A stretch of 49,890 nucleotides of DNA from Gnetum montanum (lineage: Eukaryota > Streptophyta > Gnetopsida > Gnetales > Gnetaceae), in assembly GCA_015680685.1 (NCBI GenBank), contig MNCI01030735.1, positions 1,824 to 51,713 of the forward strand. Direction: 5' to 3'. Numbering within the stretch: the stretch's first letter is position 1; each line of letters begins with the position of its first letter. A model generated the notes under the pieces. That model had not been told where the DNA came from. It saw only the letters and a list, made by a program, of their open reading frames with translations, and did no database searches. Positions 10,542-20,714 of this stretch are shown here, one piece after another. The position numbers were made by a program, and so were the translations under genes.

Positions 10542-12495
10542 CTACTTTTTATTTGAGCTGTGAGGTTTGTAGATCAACATGGCCCCAAAGGAAAAGGTTT
10601 GATCAATTATATAAGGTCCCTCTCACAATGTTTTGAATTTTTTCTTTTGGGGTACATGTGTGGGATTTCAATAAAGAACCTTATCTCCTAGTTGCAGTTT
10701 TACTTTCCTTATTTTGAGGTCATGACATTGCTTGTCAAATGTCTTGTTCACCTCATTCAAGAATAGGACCACTAATCAATTTTCATCTAACACATTTAGG
10801 TTGATTAATCTTTCTTTCTATGCTAGACTTAGGTCAAGATTTAGATCACAAGCTATTGAGAGTGTACAAAGCTTAGAATGAATTGAAAGCATTGGAATTT
10901 TTCTGTACACTAACTCGTAGGGAGAATAGCCAATAGAAAGTTTCCAAGTTGAATGATAAGCCCAGAGAGCATTGTTAAGCTTTGTAATCCAATCCTTCTT
11001 ATATTTGCTAATGGTTCGCATTAGTATTTTTGTAATCTCCTCATTGATTACCTTTGCTTGACCATTGGCTTGAGGGTGGTAAGGTGTTGTTAATTTATGT
11101 TCTGCCCCCAAGAGTTGCATTAAATTTCTAAAGGTGACACCTATGAAGTGAGTTACATTATCAAAAATTAGTGAACATGGCATTCCAAACCTATTCACAA
11201 TATCTTGTTATATAAATTTGGCAGTAGTGGATGATGTACAATCAGTAACGACTGTTGCTTCTATCCATTTTGTGCAATACTCACCTGCTACTATAATATA
11301 CACCTTTTCATTGGACATGGGTGTGATGGGACCATGAAGTCCATGCCCCATATGTCGAAAGGCTCTAGTGGTTGAATTGACTATTGAGGACCTTCCATTC
11401 GAGTGGTCATCCCCCCGTCACATTGACAATGTTCATAAGACTTGAAACTAGTGGCCATCCCTAAAGATTGTAGGTCAATAGTATCCTGCCATCAAGATTT
11501 TTATGATCATGTGTCTCCCTACATAGTGGCCTCTGCGAGGTCCTTCATGAGCATCCTGGAGAATACATAGTTGATCCTCATCAGGGACAAACTAACGAAT
11601 TAGGCCATTAGCACACACCTTGTAAAGGTGTTCATTGATTTCCATAAAGTATTTATCTTGATGAAGAAATTACTGTTTCTTCCTAAAATCCAAGTCTTGT
11701 GGCATCTCTTGAATGAGAACATATGTGAGGATGCCATTATACCATGTTGCTTTTGCAAGCATTTGTTTAATTATTACTCCTATAAAGAGGATTTTGTTTA
11801 GAAACTGATCAGAGAGTGTGCTCTCCTACTCTTTATTATCCCATCTTAAGTAAGAGAAGTGATTAGCAACCACATTCTTGGTCCATTTTTAATCTACCAT
11901 AGTGGGATTGCATTCTTGCAACATCACGAGCCACTATATGAAATGAGGGCTCACTGTTGGCTTGTTCATATGGAAGTGGATTGCATTGTGGTCCATATGC
12001 ACAAATACTTTGTAACTAAGTACATAGTATCTAAACTTTTCTAGCATGTATACCACTACCATTAGTTCTTTCTCCATGGTGGTGTAGTTTAATTATACTC
12101 CCACAATGCTTCAGCTCGTGCAGTGGATGTAATATGGACATTTCTTATCATCCATCTACATGACCACTACTCCCAACCCATAGTTAGATGCATCTATCAT
12201 GATATGGAAAGGTCTAGACCAATCTAGTCCTTGTAGGATTGGTGTTTTTATGAGTTTCTCCTTTAATTTTTGAAATGTGTGTTCACATTCCTTGGTCCAG
12301 ATGAAAGGTGCATCCTTCTTTGTAAGCGCTACCAACAGATTTACAATCTTAGAGAAATTCTCTATGAATTTTTGATAGTAGCCAATGTGTCCAAGGAATA
12401 ACAAAACATCTTTAATGATCTTTGGTTGATGTGTTATTTCTTGGATGACCCTTATCTTTTCTGGGTCTACCTCAATCCCTGTTTGTGAAATTTGG
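10542..12495 (-). pseudogene. Pol remnant of E-minus: RT tail, RNase H, integrase
   Basis: From 12495 downward the frame opens inside RT at HQISQTGIEVDPEK (usual pattern: LGHxxSxxGIxVDPxK). It continues with the RNase H region (PFHIMIDASNYGLG; LNYTTMEKELMVVVYMLEKF; MDHNA), as in Athila-type pol. Integrase follows: a zinc-finger remnant (HEGPRRGHYVGRH, then a partial Cys pair), the first Asp in DIWGMDFM, the second in IFDNVTHF, and the third block NGQAKVINEEI, where the usual catalytic Glu of NGQxE is Lys. The C-terminal part includes LVYRKIPMLSI and LWAYHSTWKLSIGYSPYEL. Stops and shifts make it dead. The RT catalytic core is missing at the 12495 break. Confidence 0.85.
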
Positions 12496-13449
12496 TGTGG
12501 ATTACATTTAATCCTTATAGTACCCACGGACACTTTAAGTGTGGTTACACAAGGGCATTATAGGTTGAAACCTACTTTGGGGAGGACCCACTTGTGTAAT
12601 TTGTTGTAATCTTCGCTTAGGACATAGCTCACACACACAATTTTTTACCCTCAGCTTAATTTTTCAATTGATTTTCTTTCCCTACTATTATCCCTCTAAA
12701 TTTCAATGTTCCAATGTACCATTACATACCCTTTTTCTTACCACACAAGGTTTTATTGATAAAATCCACACCATCATCATTAATGGTACCTTTTGAATTA
12801 ATGAATTTCCCTAGAACATCTTGATCATAGTCAATGTCCTCAATTTCCAATGTTAATTTCAAGAAAATCATTAAAAAATCGGTATTTTCATGGTGTCTCA
12901 CATATGTGATATCATATCCCTCACAATATCGCATACGTGATGTATCGTATGTGATATCATATCCTAGCTACCTATAAATAGGTATCCCCACTGCAACACT
13001 TAGCATCATTTTGCCATTCACACACGGGGGATTTTTTGAAATTTTTTCTCTACGACTTGCGATTGAGTGACCCTTGCTTTTCTACTCATATCTCGTTCGC
13101 TGGTACTCCAATTTTAATTTTGTTTGAACTTTCTTGAACCTAGAGTGTTCAACTTAGTCGTGGGGGAGAGACACTTGCCAAAAAGTGCCTAAATTTTATG
13201 AAATTTATCATCACCCAGAGAACATCAACTAGGGTAATTAAACACTTAGAATAATTGTGCCTAAAAATCATGTAACCCTTAAGTATACCAGGCAACTAAA
13301 ATGGAAACCACCTAGGTCAGAGGACCCATTATTACAAACTTTCAGGCACGATCACACGTTATAACGTAATATATTTAACTAAGGCAAGTAGTAAGATATA
13401 ACTTGACTTCAAAAACAACCTTACTAATGCTTGGCTCATGTGATTGTAG
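12496..13449 (+). promoter_or_regulatory. Internal promoter module and leader of ORF-X in E1
   Basis: The first 120 bp match E2 closely (GGGCATTATAGGTTG, TACTTTGGGGAGGACCCACT). At 12900-12965 there is an array of ATATGTGATATCATATCC and TATCGCATACGTGATG units, then a TATA box (TATAAATA, 12973-12980), then a leader of about 470 bp. The leader contains TTAGTCGTGGGGG (13154-13166), identical over 13 bases to the polypurine-tract region at 16350-16362. The last bases, GTGATTGTAG, form a splice-acceptor-like end touching the ATG. A possible GC donor, AAG|GCAAGTAG, is at 13383/13384 and is also present in E2. Homology with E2 continues through the leader. Confidence 0.55.
12973..12980 (+). promoter_or_regulatory. 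Internal TATA box of E1
   Basis: TATAAATA follows the GATATC array and is followed by GGTATCCCCACTGCAACAC. The LTR of the same element has the identical octamer at 16482-16489 behind a similar array. Confidence 0.55.
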
Positions 13450-16215
13450 ATGGCCCTGAAACGTGGACAACAAAAGGGTCTTGCTCAAGGTGGAAAGAAA
13501 TGATCTCAAAGAGGTGGAAGACAAGGTCCTACTGGACAACATGTAAAATAGGAGGAGCAATCATTCAGCATCCATCAAGATGAACCTCCTACTGGATGGT
13601 CCAGGAAGGTAGAAGGAGGAGCTGCTACTATGCCTAAATTGGGACAACAACTCACGTTGCCCCAAGAATGTGTTTAGGCTATCCATAAGAAGTCCACATT
13701 CGCTACGGTGATGGTGGAGTTAAACTTTGAGTTCTTTGCAAAGTTCGCTCCTGAGGCTGTTAGGGATCACCTCAAGGGGTCTCCCTTATGGCCTATCCTC
13801 TCTGAAAGCAGTGCTTGGTACCTAAGAGAGATGTACCAATTTTGGCACAATAGGGAGCAAGACACCACTATTAATATTTGTGGTGTGAGAGTTGACTTCT
13901 CTACGTAGGCCATTTCAAAAGTGTTAAACCTTTCGAATACAAGGTCCCAAGTTGCTCAGTTATCCACCCATTCAAACCCCAATGTGCGAAAGGAGTGGTT
14001 GGAGAAGGCTTATTGTAGAGATAAAGGATTTAGTGAATTGACTATGGAAGAGAGAGTTTACTTTAAAATTGGAACATATCACCTCTTCCCCATAAAAGAA
14101 TTGAAAAGAATATTGACGTATGCAGCTAGAAGATGTGCAGTGTTGATGGAAAATGTTAACGCTAATCTACCCCATCTATATTTGACAAAGATCCTGAGGT
14201 AGTTCAAAGAACAAAAGATAGGGAAGATGGTGCTGCCTTTCCCTTGTCTTATCAGAAAGTTATGCCAATGTACAGGTATTTAGGGATACACCCATGACGT
14301 CCTCAAAAAAGCCCAAACTGCTTCATATGCTGAATTACTAAAGGCACCAGCTCCAAGGAAATGCATTGGCGAAGATTTGGGACTTGAACAAGAAGAAGAA
14401 CAGATGTCTGGACCTAGTGAACCTCCAGACATGGGTCCCATCCAACAAAAAAAAGTAGGGCCTAGCACAGGCTAGGATCAGCTCTCGCTGCCACAAGACT
14501 ATAGATCGTCGATGAGCCATCTTAGGGCCATCACTGAGATGGTTAGTTGGGGAATTCGTGATGACGCAAACCTCTTCTACGTCATTGATGATGCCATACA
14601 GCCTACGGTTTCATTAGATTGCACAAGGGGCAAAGTATCAATTCAAACAAGAGGAGAAAAAAGTAGATGGTCACAACAGATCTCAAGAAACATGACATCT
14701 TTTCAGGTGTAGTTAGAGACTAGTGAAGGGGCCACTGTGATGGTCATGCAACACCAGAATGCCATAGGATTTGTAGAAGTGGTCACTGACCACATAAAAG
14801 AATCTTTCAATGTACCTATTGTGCCACCAGTAGATCTCTCAGGAGCACGAGATGCTCAAACTCTGGCTAGAACCTCAATGACTCCTGTAGAACACTAGGA
14901 TGTACTTGACCGATTGCTACAAACAAGGCAAGTTCTAACATCGCTGTTTGACATCCCTCAAGATTTCATAGCAATTTAATCAGACCTCATTTCCACAAAG
15001 GAGAAGCTAGTCTTATCCAAAGTAAGGGCCGAACATGATGAAGCTGAAGTGCAGAGACTACAAGAGCAGCTCGTAGCCTTACAAGCAGCATAGCGAGACC
15101 CTCTACAATTTGTTCCCGTAGACCAGCTAGAAAACTTTAGAACCGAGCAATGAACAAATTTAATTGTAGAGAATAAAAGGGTGGTAGATGAAAAGGAGAA
15201 GGCTATTTGGGATGCCTCCATAGCAAAAGCACAAACCCATGTGCATCTTAAGGCACTCAAGGCCTTAGAAGAAGAAAACAAGCAATTGGTTGCTGACAAC
15301 CTTCGGTTGACCACTGTAGCGAAGCAAAAGAACATTCTCAATGAGAACTTTTATCAATTACAAAAATAATTCATTTGGTTCAACTGAGGTGTAAGCCATT
15401 TAGACAGAGAAAATCAAACCCTCTCAATGGAGGAGGTACGCACTATTCATCAAAAGTCAGCAATTGAGATAAGCGTGTGATAGAATGAGGCTAAACGACA
15501 TGAGAAGATGAAGGAGCACTTCCACGATTAGGTGGGGATGTATAAAAAAATCCTATAAAAGGAGATCTATAAGGCCAAGGCCCAAATCAATGCTATCAGT
15601 GCTCAACACATTGATTGGGGGGCCATATTGGACACCTACGCCTTCGCTCACCAAGCAAAAGTTAAGAATCGGGACCTGCAAATTCAGGACTTGATAGAGT
15701 ACATGGAGTTGGCAAACCTCAGATATGTCAACCTTTCCATGTTAACAGCAGGGCACCTGAGAATAGAGCTCGAGTAGTAGGTAGCTTCCACCCATATCAA
15801 ATATGAAGTAGAATTTGCAGAATGCAAGAAGCTGTTGGAAAAATTCAATGTTGCAAATTCTGAACTTGAGGTGGTAAAATCCAGCTACCAGGGACAAAAA
15901 TATGTCATAACTAACTTAGCTCGATAGCTAATAGATCTTCACAAATATAAAGATAAAGCCAAAGCCTATGAGGAGGAACGACAGGTGTTCGCAGCTTGGT
16001 ACGTCAAGGCCAACCAGATGTTTCCACAACTACCCTGTCTGTGGGAGGTGCCGACTCTGTCAAACAGTGGAACACTAGCATGGATGACACAAGACCCTCG
16101 GACCAAAGAGGAGAAGCTCCAAGTCATACTTCAACACCATCAAGCTTCAAAGCCTACAGCACATGACAAAGGGAAAGTGCCAATGGAGGAGCCACCACCA
16201 CAAGGAACTACATAA
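13450..16215 (+). pseudogene. ORF-X of E1: 921-codon coiled-coil ORF, stops only
   Basis: One frame runs from the ATG at 13450 to the TAA at 16213-16215 with no frameshift but about 20 internal stops, most of them explained by C-to-T change of CAG, CAA or CGA. The N-terminus is basic (MALKRGQQKG). Residues about 85-290 look globular: LNFEFFAKFAPEAVRDHL, MYQFWHNREQ, ICGVRVDFS, LNLSNTRSQ, YFKIGTYHLFP, VLPFPCLIRKLC. A Pro/Gln-rich linker follows, a second conserved patch (MSHLRAITEMVSWGI, about residues 355-370), then a long coiled coil (about 510-850: ENKRVVDEKEKAIW, KALEEENKQLVADNLRL) and an acidic Pro-rich tail (MEEPPPQGTT). The GVxVDF pattern recalls the putative plant transposon protein domain (Pfam PF20167), but only weakly. 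No signal peptide or membrane segment is seen, unlike Athila env-like ORFs. Function unknown. Confidence 0.8.
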
Positions 16216-16354
16216 GTTCCAAGTTTTTGTAGTTGTACCACTTTCTATGTTGTGTCTTCCCACACTGTGGGATCATTTTATTTTTTTTCATCTAATAATC
16301 CCATATCTATCCACTGTGTAATCACTGTAACTTGAGGACGTGTTTTTATTTAGT

Positions 16355-16364
16355 CGTGGGGGTA
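16355..16364 (+). other. Polypurine tract of E1
   Basis: CGTGGGGGTA immediately precedes TGATGGGAAAC, the LTR start. The tract and its lead-in (CTTGAGGACGTGTTTTTATT) match E2 (CTCGAGGATGAGTTTTCATT) and E-minus. Confidence 0.8.
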
Positions 16365-17212
16365 TGATGGGAAACGATATTGCATAGGCCATGATATCGC
16401 ATCCACTGCGATATCACGTACACGATATCGCATCTTCCCTTGCGATATCATGTATGCGATATCGCAGTCTATTGCAATGTATATAAATAAGAAGCAACTC
16501 TCCCTTATTCACATGAATAGAGTAGAGTGTAGTGAAACTCTGGCAATTTTCCCCTTCTAGAGATAGATTATTTTACCGTGTCTGCCCACAGTGTGGTGAA
16601 TGTAATTGTACAACATCCTTTATTTGAGTGTGACATACTTGGACACGCACATGACTAGCAATAAAGATTGAGATTACTTCATCATTGCAGCATTCACTTT
16701 GTTATTTATTTATTTATTTATTTGTTATTTATTATTTTCCAAATTAGTCTCTCTCACCCTTATCTCCTAGTAACGCAAAATGAGTACGACTTGATTACGA
16801 ACATTTAAATGTGACTACTTGGTAACCCAGTGGCATACCTAGGATTTGTGCTTAGTAATCCTAGTGGTAGTCATGCATGAAGTCCAAGATGTGTACGGAT
16901 AATCAAGGAATGGCTGCTCATCGCACTTAGGCAAGATTAGATTCTCTTACCCTTCCTTCTATCTTAGCTTAGCTAATATTACTTTCCACTACCTTCAAGA
17001 GTAGCATTAGATTAGAACACATCATACACCTCACTCTAGACTAAACCATATGTGAAAAATATAATACTAGTCCAAGTGGGAAGATAGAAAACTGCGACCT
17101 AAGGTTAATGATCTAGGTGCCACAACTAGTCTGTCTATGGAGTTCGATCGGATCACGTGTGAGAATGCTCGTATTCATATGGTTGAGTGTAGGGGTACCT
17201 CGCCACTCATCA
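16365..17212 (+). mobile_element. 3' LTR of E1
   Basis: The 848-bp LTR begins TGATGGGAAACG and ends CACTCATCA. U3 is a dense array of GATATCGC palindromes (16376-16466, e.g. GATATCGCATCC, GCGATATCACGTAC, GCGATATCGCAG), followed by the TATA box at 16482-16489. An AATAAA is at 16660-16665 in R/U5, then a TTTA microsatellite near 16700. It aligns over its length with the two E2 LTRs. The final bases run straight into T1 gag, so a chimeric frame starting at 17137 inside the LTR is an artefact of insertion. Confidence 0.85.
16376..16466 (+). promoter_or_regulatory. GATATC palindrome array in the E1 LTR
   Basis: About five GATATC/GATATT cores with GC and AT flanks occur within 90 bp, each close to the palindrome GCGATATCGC, with CACGTACAC and ATGTATGC linkers. 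The array ends 15 bp before the TATA box. The arrangement suggests several binding sites for one dimeric factor. Confidence 0.6.
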
Positions 17213-20052
17213 CCATCTCACCACAACAAACGTTAGCCCAACAACCTCTCTTTCCACAAGCAATGCAACAATTAAATCATTATCATCCACAATCCGCTGA
17301 ATCCACTGGTTTTCCTACTACCCAAGAATGGGTAGACACACAAAGAATGATGCACTCCTTGGTAGAGGAATTAAAACGCCTTAAAACTTTGAACAATGAG
17401 GAAGTCAAAGTACTAGATTTCTATCAAGATGACCCAATTGACCCCTCAGTTCCATCCTTAACCTTGCCAAAGGGAGTCTTGTTACCTCAGTTGACCAAGT
17501 ACAATGGATAGGGAGACCCAAATGCCCACCTAGTGATATTTCGAACCAAAAGTCTTTTGCTTCAGGCATGGCCCCATCTAATTCTATGTGTTTTTGCTAT
17601 GTCCTTAACAGGAAGAGCCCTAGACTGGTACCGAGCCTTACCTCGTAGCTCTATATCTTCTCTGGAGGATCTGTTGCACCAGTTTGTCACCCTTTTCAAA
17701 TATAACCTAAAACCTAAAGCCACATTAGATAGCTTGATTCAAATTAAATAAGCCCCTTTAGAGCCAACACAGAAATTTATCCAAAGATGGAGTGCAGCCC
17801 TGAATGAACTTCACAAGCCTATTCCTGAAACATATCTACTTACCATCCTTAAGGCGGCTACAAATTACTTCATTAAATCAAAGCTCTACTATCTAAAACC
17901 CCATATGCTGAGTCAGGCATTTGTACAAATTAAAGACATAGAAGAGGCTACACAAACAAGTAATGATCCAGCCTATTCAACCTTTAGGAACCAACACACG
18001 AGGGAAGATAAATCCAAAACAACAGTAGCAGTAGTAGCTGAAACAGCCCAACCTAGTCATCTAGGACAAAAAGAAAAACAACCCACTATCCCAAACAACT
18101 ATGAAAGAACCACATCCACTCCTACACCTAAACATTCTTCAAATAGAAACAACAACATAGGTCATTCCCGTACCTTTGAAAGAAAAGACCCCACTCAATG
18201 CACACCATTGCCCATGAATCCTTCACAACTACTTGATCAACTTCTAAAGGCTGGGCTAATTCAACACAAACAAATGTCTCCTATGGGCTCTCAAAGACAC
18301 GATCAATTTTGCGAATTAGCTAATAATCCAACCTTAGCAATAGCCAACGAACCTCCCATTCCAAAAGGCTTTAGGTTGGATAGGTTTTGTGAATATCACC
18401 AACGGTGTGGTCATGGGACTGATTACTACTTTACATTGAAACAAGACATACAATGCATGATTGATAGGGGCGAAGTAGTGTTCGATGAGGCAAACCCAGT
18501 AAGACCCCAAAACAAATCCATGGGGGTCTACAAGGATCCTCTCAATACCAATGATGCATCATATGTGATTAATGCTATCCATGTGGAAGACAAACAAGAC
18601 ATTCTTCGAAAACCTTTTGTAATTAGTAGGCCTTCAGAAAACACACCTACCCCAACATACCCTCAAACCCCTTTCACCATGCGCACATCCCCCACACCAT
18701 CAAAACCATTCATCATCCATGTACCTCCTTCTATTGCAGCCACAACCACACCATCTGAAAACTGACCCATTCCCTTTGTAATCTAGGTGCCAAAATGTCA
18801 TGATACACAATCCACCTCCTTTCTCCCATGACATTTGTGAGAACATCTTGCCGATAGATTAACAAGAGAATGTTTGGAAAGGGAAAACCATTAATACAAA
18901 TTGGGACCACCAAAACCAACATCGCTAAATGTTGTTCCTATGGGTCTATCCACTAATAAGCCTAGTACAAGTCATCAAAATGAGGATAATTTCATGAGTC
19001 ATGTTCCAAACCCAGCATCTTCAGTAAAAACCCCTCCACGAGAAATATGAATGCTGGGTCAAATGGACCAAATCTCTACAGACAAGGGTGTCCCAAATGG
19101 TAAAGACCTAGTGAATGCGTTGACGCAAGTCACACAAGATTTGAAACAAAAAAATACTTCTTTAAGCCTATATGATCTAGTAATGACTTCACCAATACAT
19201 CAACAAGCTCTCGTACATATGTTAACTTTAGTCCCTGTTAGTGAGGACCTTCCTATAGATGGACCATCCATTCATGTAGTATTATCTGCGCAACCTCAGG
19301 AATTGAAGACTACATCCCTAGAATTTCACACTAAGGACATTAAGCTAGATGAGAAAATAGGAGAAGTCACTACTACTCCTATGTTCATAACGATACAAGT
19401 TAATCATTTCAAGATACGTAGGGTGGATGTCGATGATGATGCAGCCAATGTAATATCTTTTTCCATCATTGAAAAACTAAGACTTACCGAACAAATACAG
19501 CCCACAACAACCTCTATCCTAAAATCCTTTAGTGGTTCCCATGTTGAAGTAAGAGTTATGGTTACCTTAGATTTCATAGCCAGGGATCAATTCCCCACAT
19601 TAGCTGAATTCATAGTAGTCGATGAAATGCCAGGATTTAATCTAATCCTAGGACGTCCCTGGCTAGCTCAACTTAAAGCTATATCTTCCCCAATCCATCA
19701 GGAGATCCACTTGCCTTACGAGGATGGTGAGATCATCATATATGGATATGCAATAGTGCCACCTACTTCCTCAAACCCTAGAGTGAATCAAGAATTAGAA
19801 ATTGAATTCGTTGAGTCTAGGAAAGGAACCATGAACCTACTTCAAAACATAACTCCAATGTTAACTCCCAACCCAACTGAAACTGAAAAAATGCTAGACA
19901 ATACAAACATAAGCATCATTCCTACCAATGTCTCTTGGTCGAAATTACCCTTTTATATCATCGATGAAGAAGATGGTGAATATAAAATCTTACCCGCATG
20001 CTCAACCCCATATGTTAAATTACAAATGGTCAAAAAGCAACTCAATAAATAG
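17213..20052 (+). pseudogene. Gag-protease of T1, one frame with eight internal stops
   Basis: A single frame runs about 946 codons to the TAA at 20050-20052. Gag: LPKGVLLPQLTKYNG-GDPNAHL, then LTGRALDWYRALPRSSISS and FIQRWSAALNEL, the retrotransposon gag core. A zinc-knuckle remnant FCEYHQRCGHGTDYYFTL has Tyr for the last Cys. Protease, near codons 735-830: VDDDAANVISFS in place of the usual Asp-Gly/Ser active-site block, so the catalytic signature is weak, and the conserved VVDEMPGFNLILGRPWL. Stops at 17509, 17749, 18763 and five more up to 19048 fit CAG, CAA, CGA or TGG turned to stop by C-to-T or G-to-A change. The frame is fused upstream to LTR sequence of E1; the true N-terminus is lost. 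Confidence 0.85.
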
Positions 20053-20200
20053 ACTTAAAACCACGATATGTCCAAAATGACGTTAAACTACGAGATGTCC
20101 GAAATGACATTAAACTGCGAGATGTCCAAAATGATGTTAAACTACAAAATGTCCAAAATGATGTTAAACTATGAAATGTCTGAAATGACATTAAACTAGC
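20053..20200 (+). repeat. 27-bp tandem repeat in the T1 protease-RT gap
   Basis: Units such as TAAACTACGAGATGTCCGAA followed by ATGACAT repeat about five times with small changes, starting at the gag-pro stop. The TTAAACT core recurs in the 38-bp satellite at 30428 and the 29-bp repeats at 35498, and near 26740-26800 as GGTATGGCCTTAAATTKCCA, so the non-coding parts of these elements share one repeat vocabulary. Confidence 0.75.
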
Positions 20201-20714
20201 TATGGTCAGAAGTGGTTGATTCCGTTTAAAACTTTCTGAAAACGTTACTACCTTTGGCCCACTATGGCATAAAATTGTTAATCCTATCTTTAACAATAGA
20301 TGCAATAGTCCATCAAGACTTTAAACTGATGTACCAAGCCCAAAATGGCTTTAAACTAGAACGAACAAGTTATAGATTTATGAACTCCCATCATTTTACA
20401 TTGAATTTTCGCGTACAAGTTACAAGTTACAATTTAGGTTCATGCACGGTCGTTGCCTTCTTTTCCAAACATTTACCTTACATTTTGCTTTACATTTCAA
20501 AAATTTATGTTGCATTTAGTTGCACACATATATTCGAGAAAACAAGGTAAAATAATAAAAAACATGAAAAATAACAAAAATATTTACATAGAACATCAAA
20601 AGTAACGAATGAATGCAACCATTTTATACCACAATTAAACTCAGGCCATTACATCAGACTTCCAAAAATAAAAATAAAAAACATCAAATGGTTTAAGCCT
20701 GACTACTGCAAAGC
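20201..20714. other. Spacer in T1 gap, no gene seen
   Basis: Degenerate copies of the TTAAACT repeat fade out by 20360. The rest is AT-rich with no coding signal. Confidence 0.4.

Larger units (their letters stand above)
5530..12495 (-). mobile_element. Athila/Tat-supergroup LTR element E-minus, 5' truncated
   Basis: Read on the minus strand the order is RT tail and RNase H, integrase, T-rich spacer, spacer homologous to that of E2, promoter module, ORF-X, polypurine tract, 3' LTR. The element is cut off at 12495 inside RT, where E1 begins head-to-head. Gag, protease, the RT catalytic core and the 5' LTR are missing. It is the only copy of the ORF-X family here that still has pol, so it shows what the autonomous relative looked like: pol first, ORF-X downstream, as the env-like ORF lies in Athila. 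It is more diverged from E1 and E2 than they are from each other. Confidence 0.8.
12496..17212 (+). mobile_element. LTR element E1, 5' truncated
   Basis: E1 consists of the promoter module, ORF-X, polypurine tract and 3' LTR, all collinear with 42003-46867 of E2. Homology begins abruptly with TGTGGATTACATTTAA at 12496 (42003 in E2). To the left lies RT of E-minus in opposite orientation. No 5' LTR, primer site, gag or pol of E1 is present. On the right its LTR end abuts the gag of T1 at 17212/17213. The missing left half means insertion followed by deletion or inversion. Confidence 0.8.

Noticed and set aside
12496-13449. This module being the 5' LTR of E1
   Set aside because: It has a TATA box and TG start but does not align with the 3' LTR, and in E2 it lies inside the element between gag and ORF-X.
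14976-15341. A 121-codon minus-strand ORF, Ser/Cys-rich
   Set aside because: It is the reverse of the ORF-X coiled coil of E1; low stop density follows from the sense codon pattern.
17137-17212. A longer gag starting at an ATG inside the E1 LTR
   Set aside because: The first 25 codons are LTR sequence found also at 38940-39009 and 46800-46867; the open frame across the junction is an accident of insertion.
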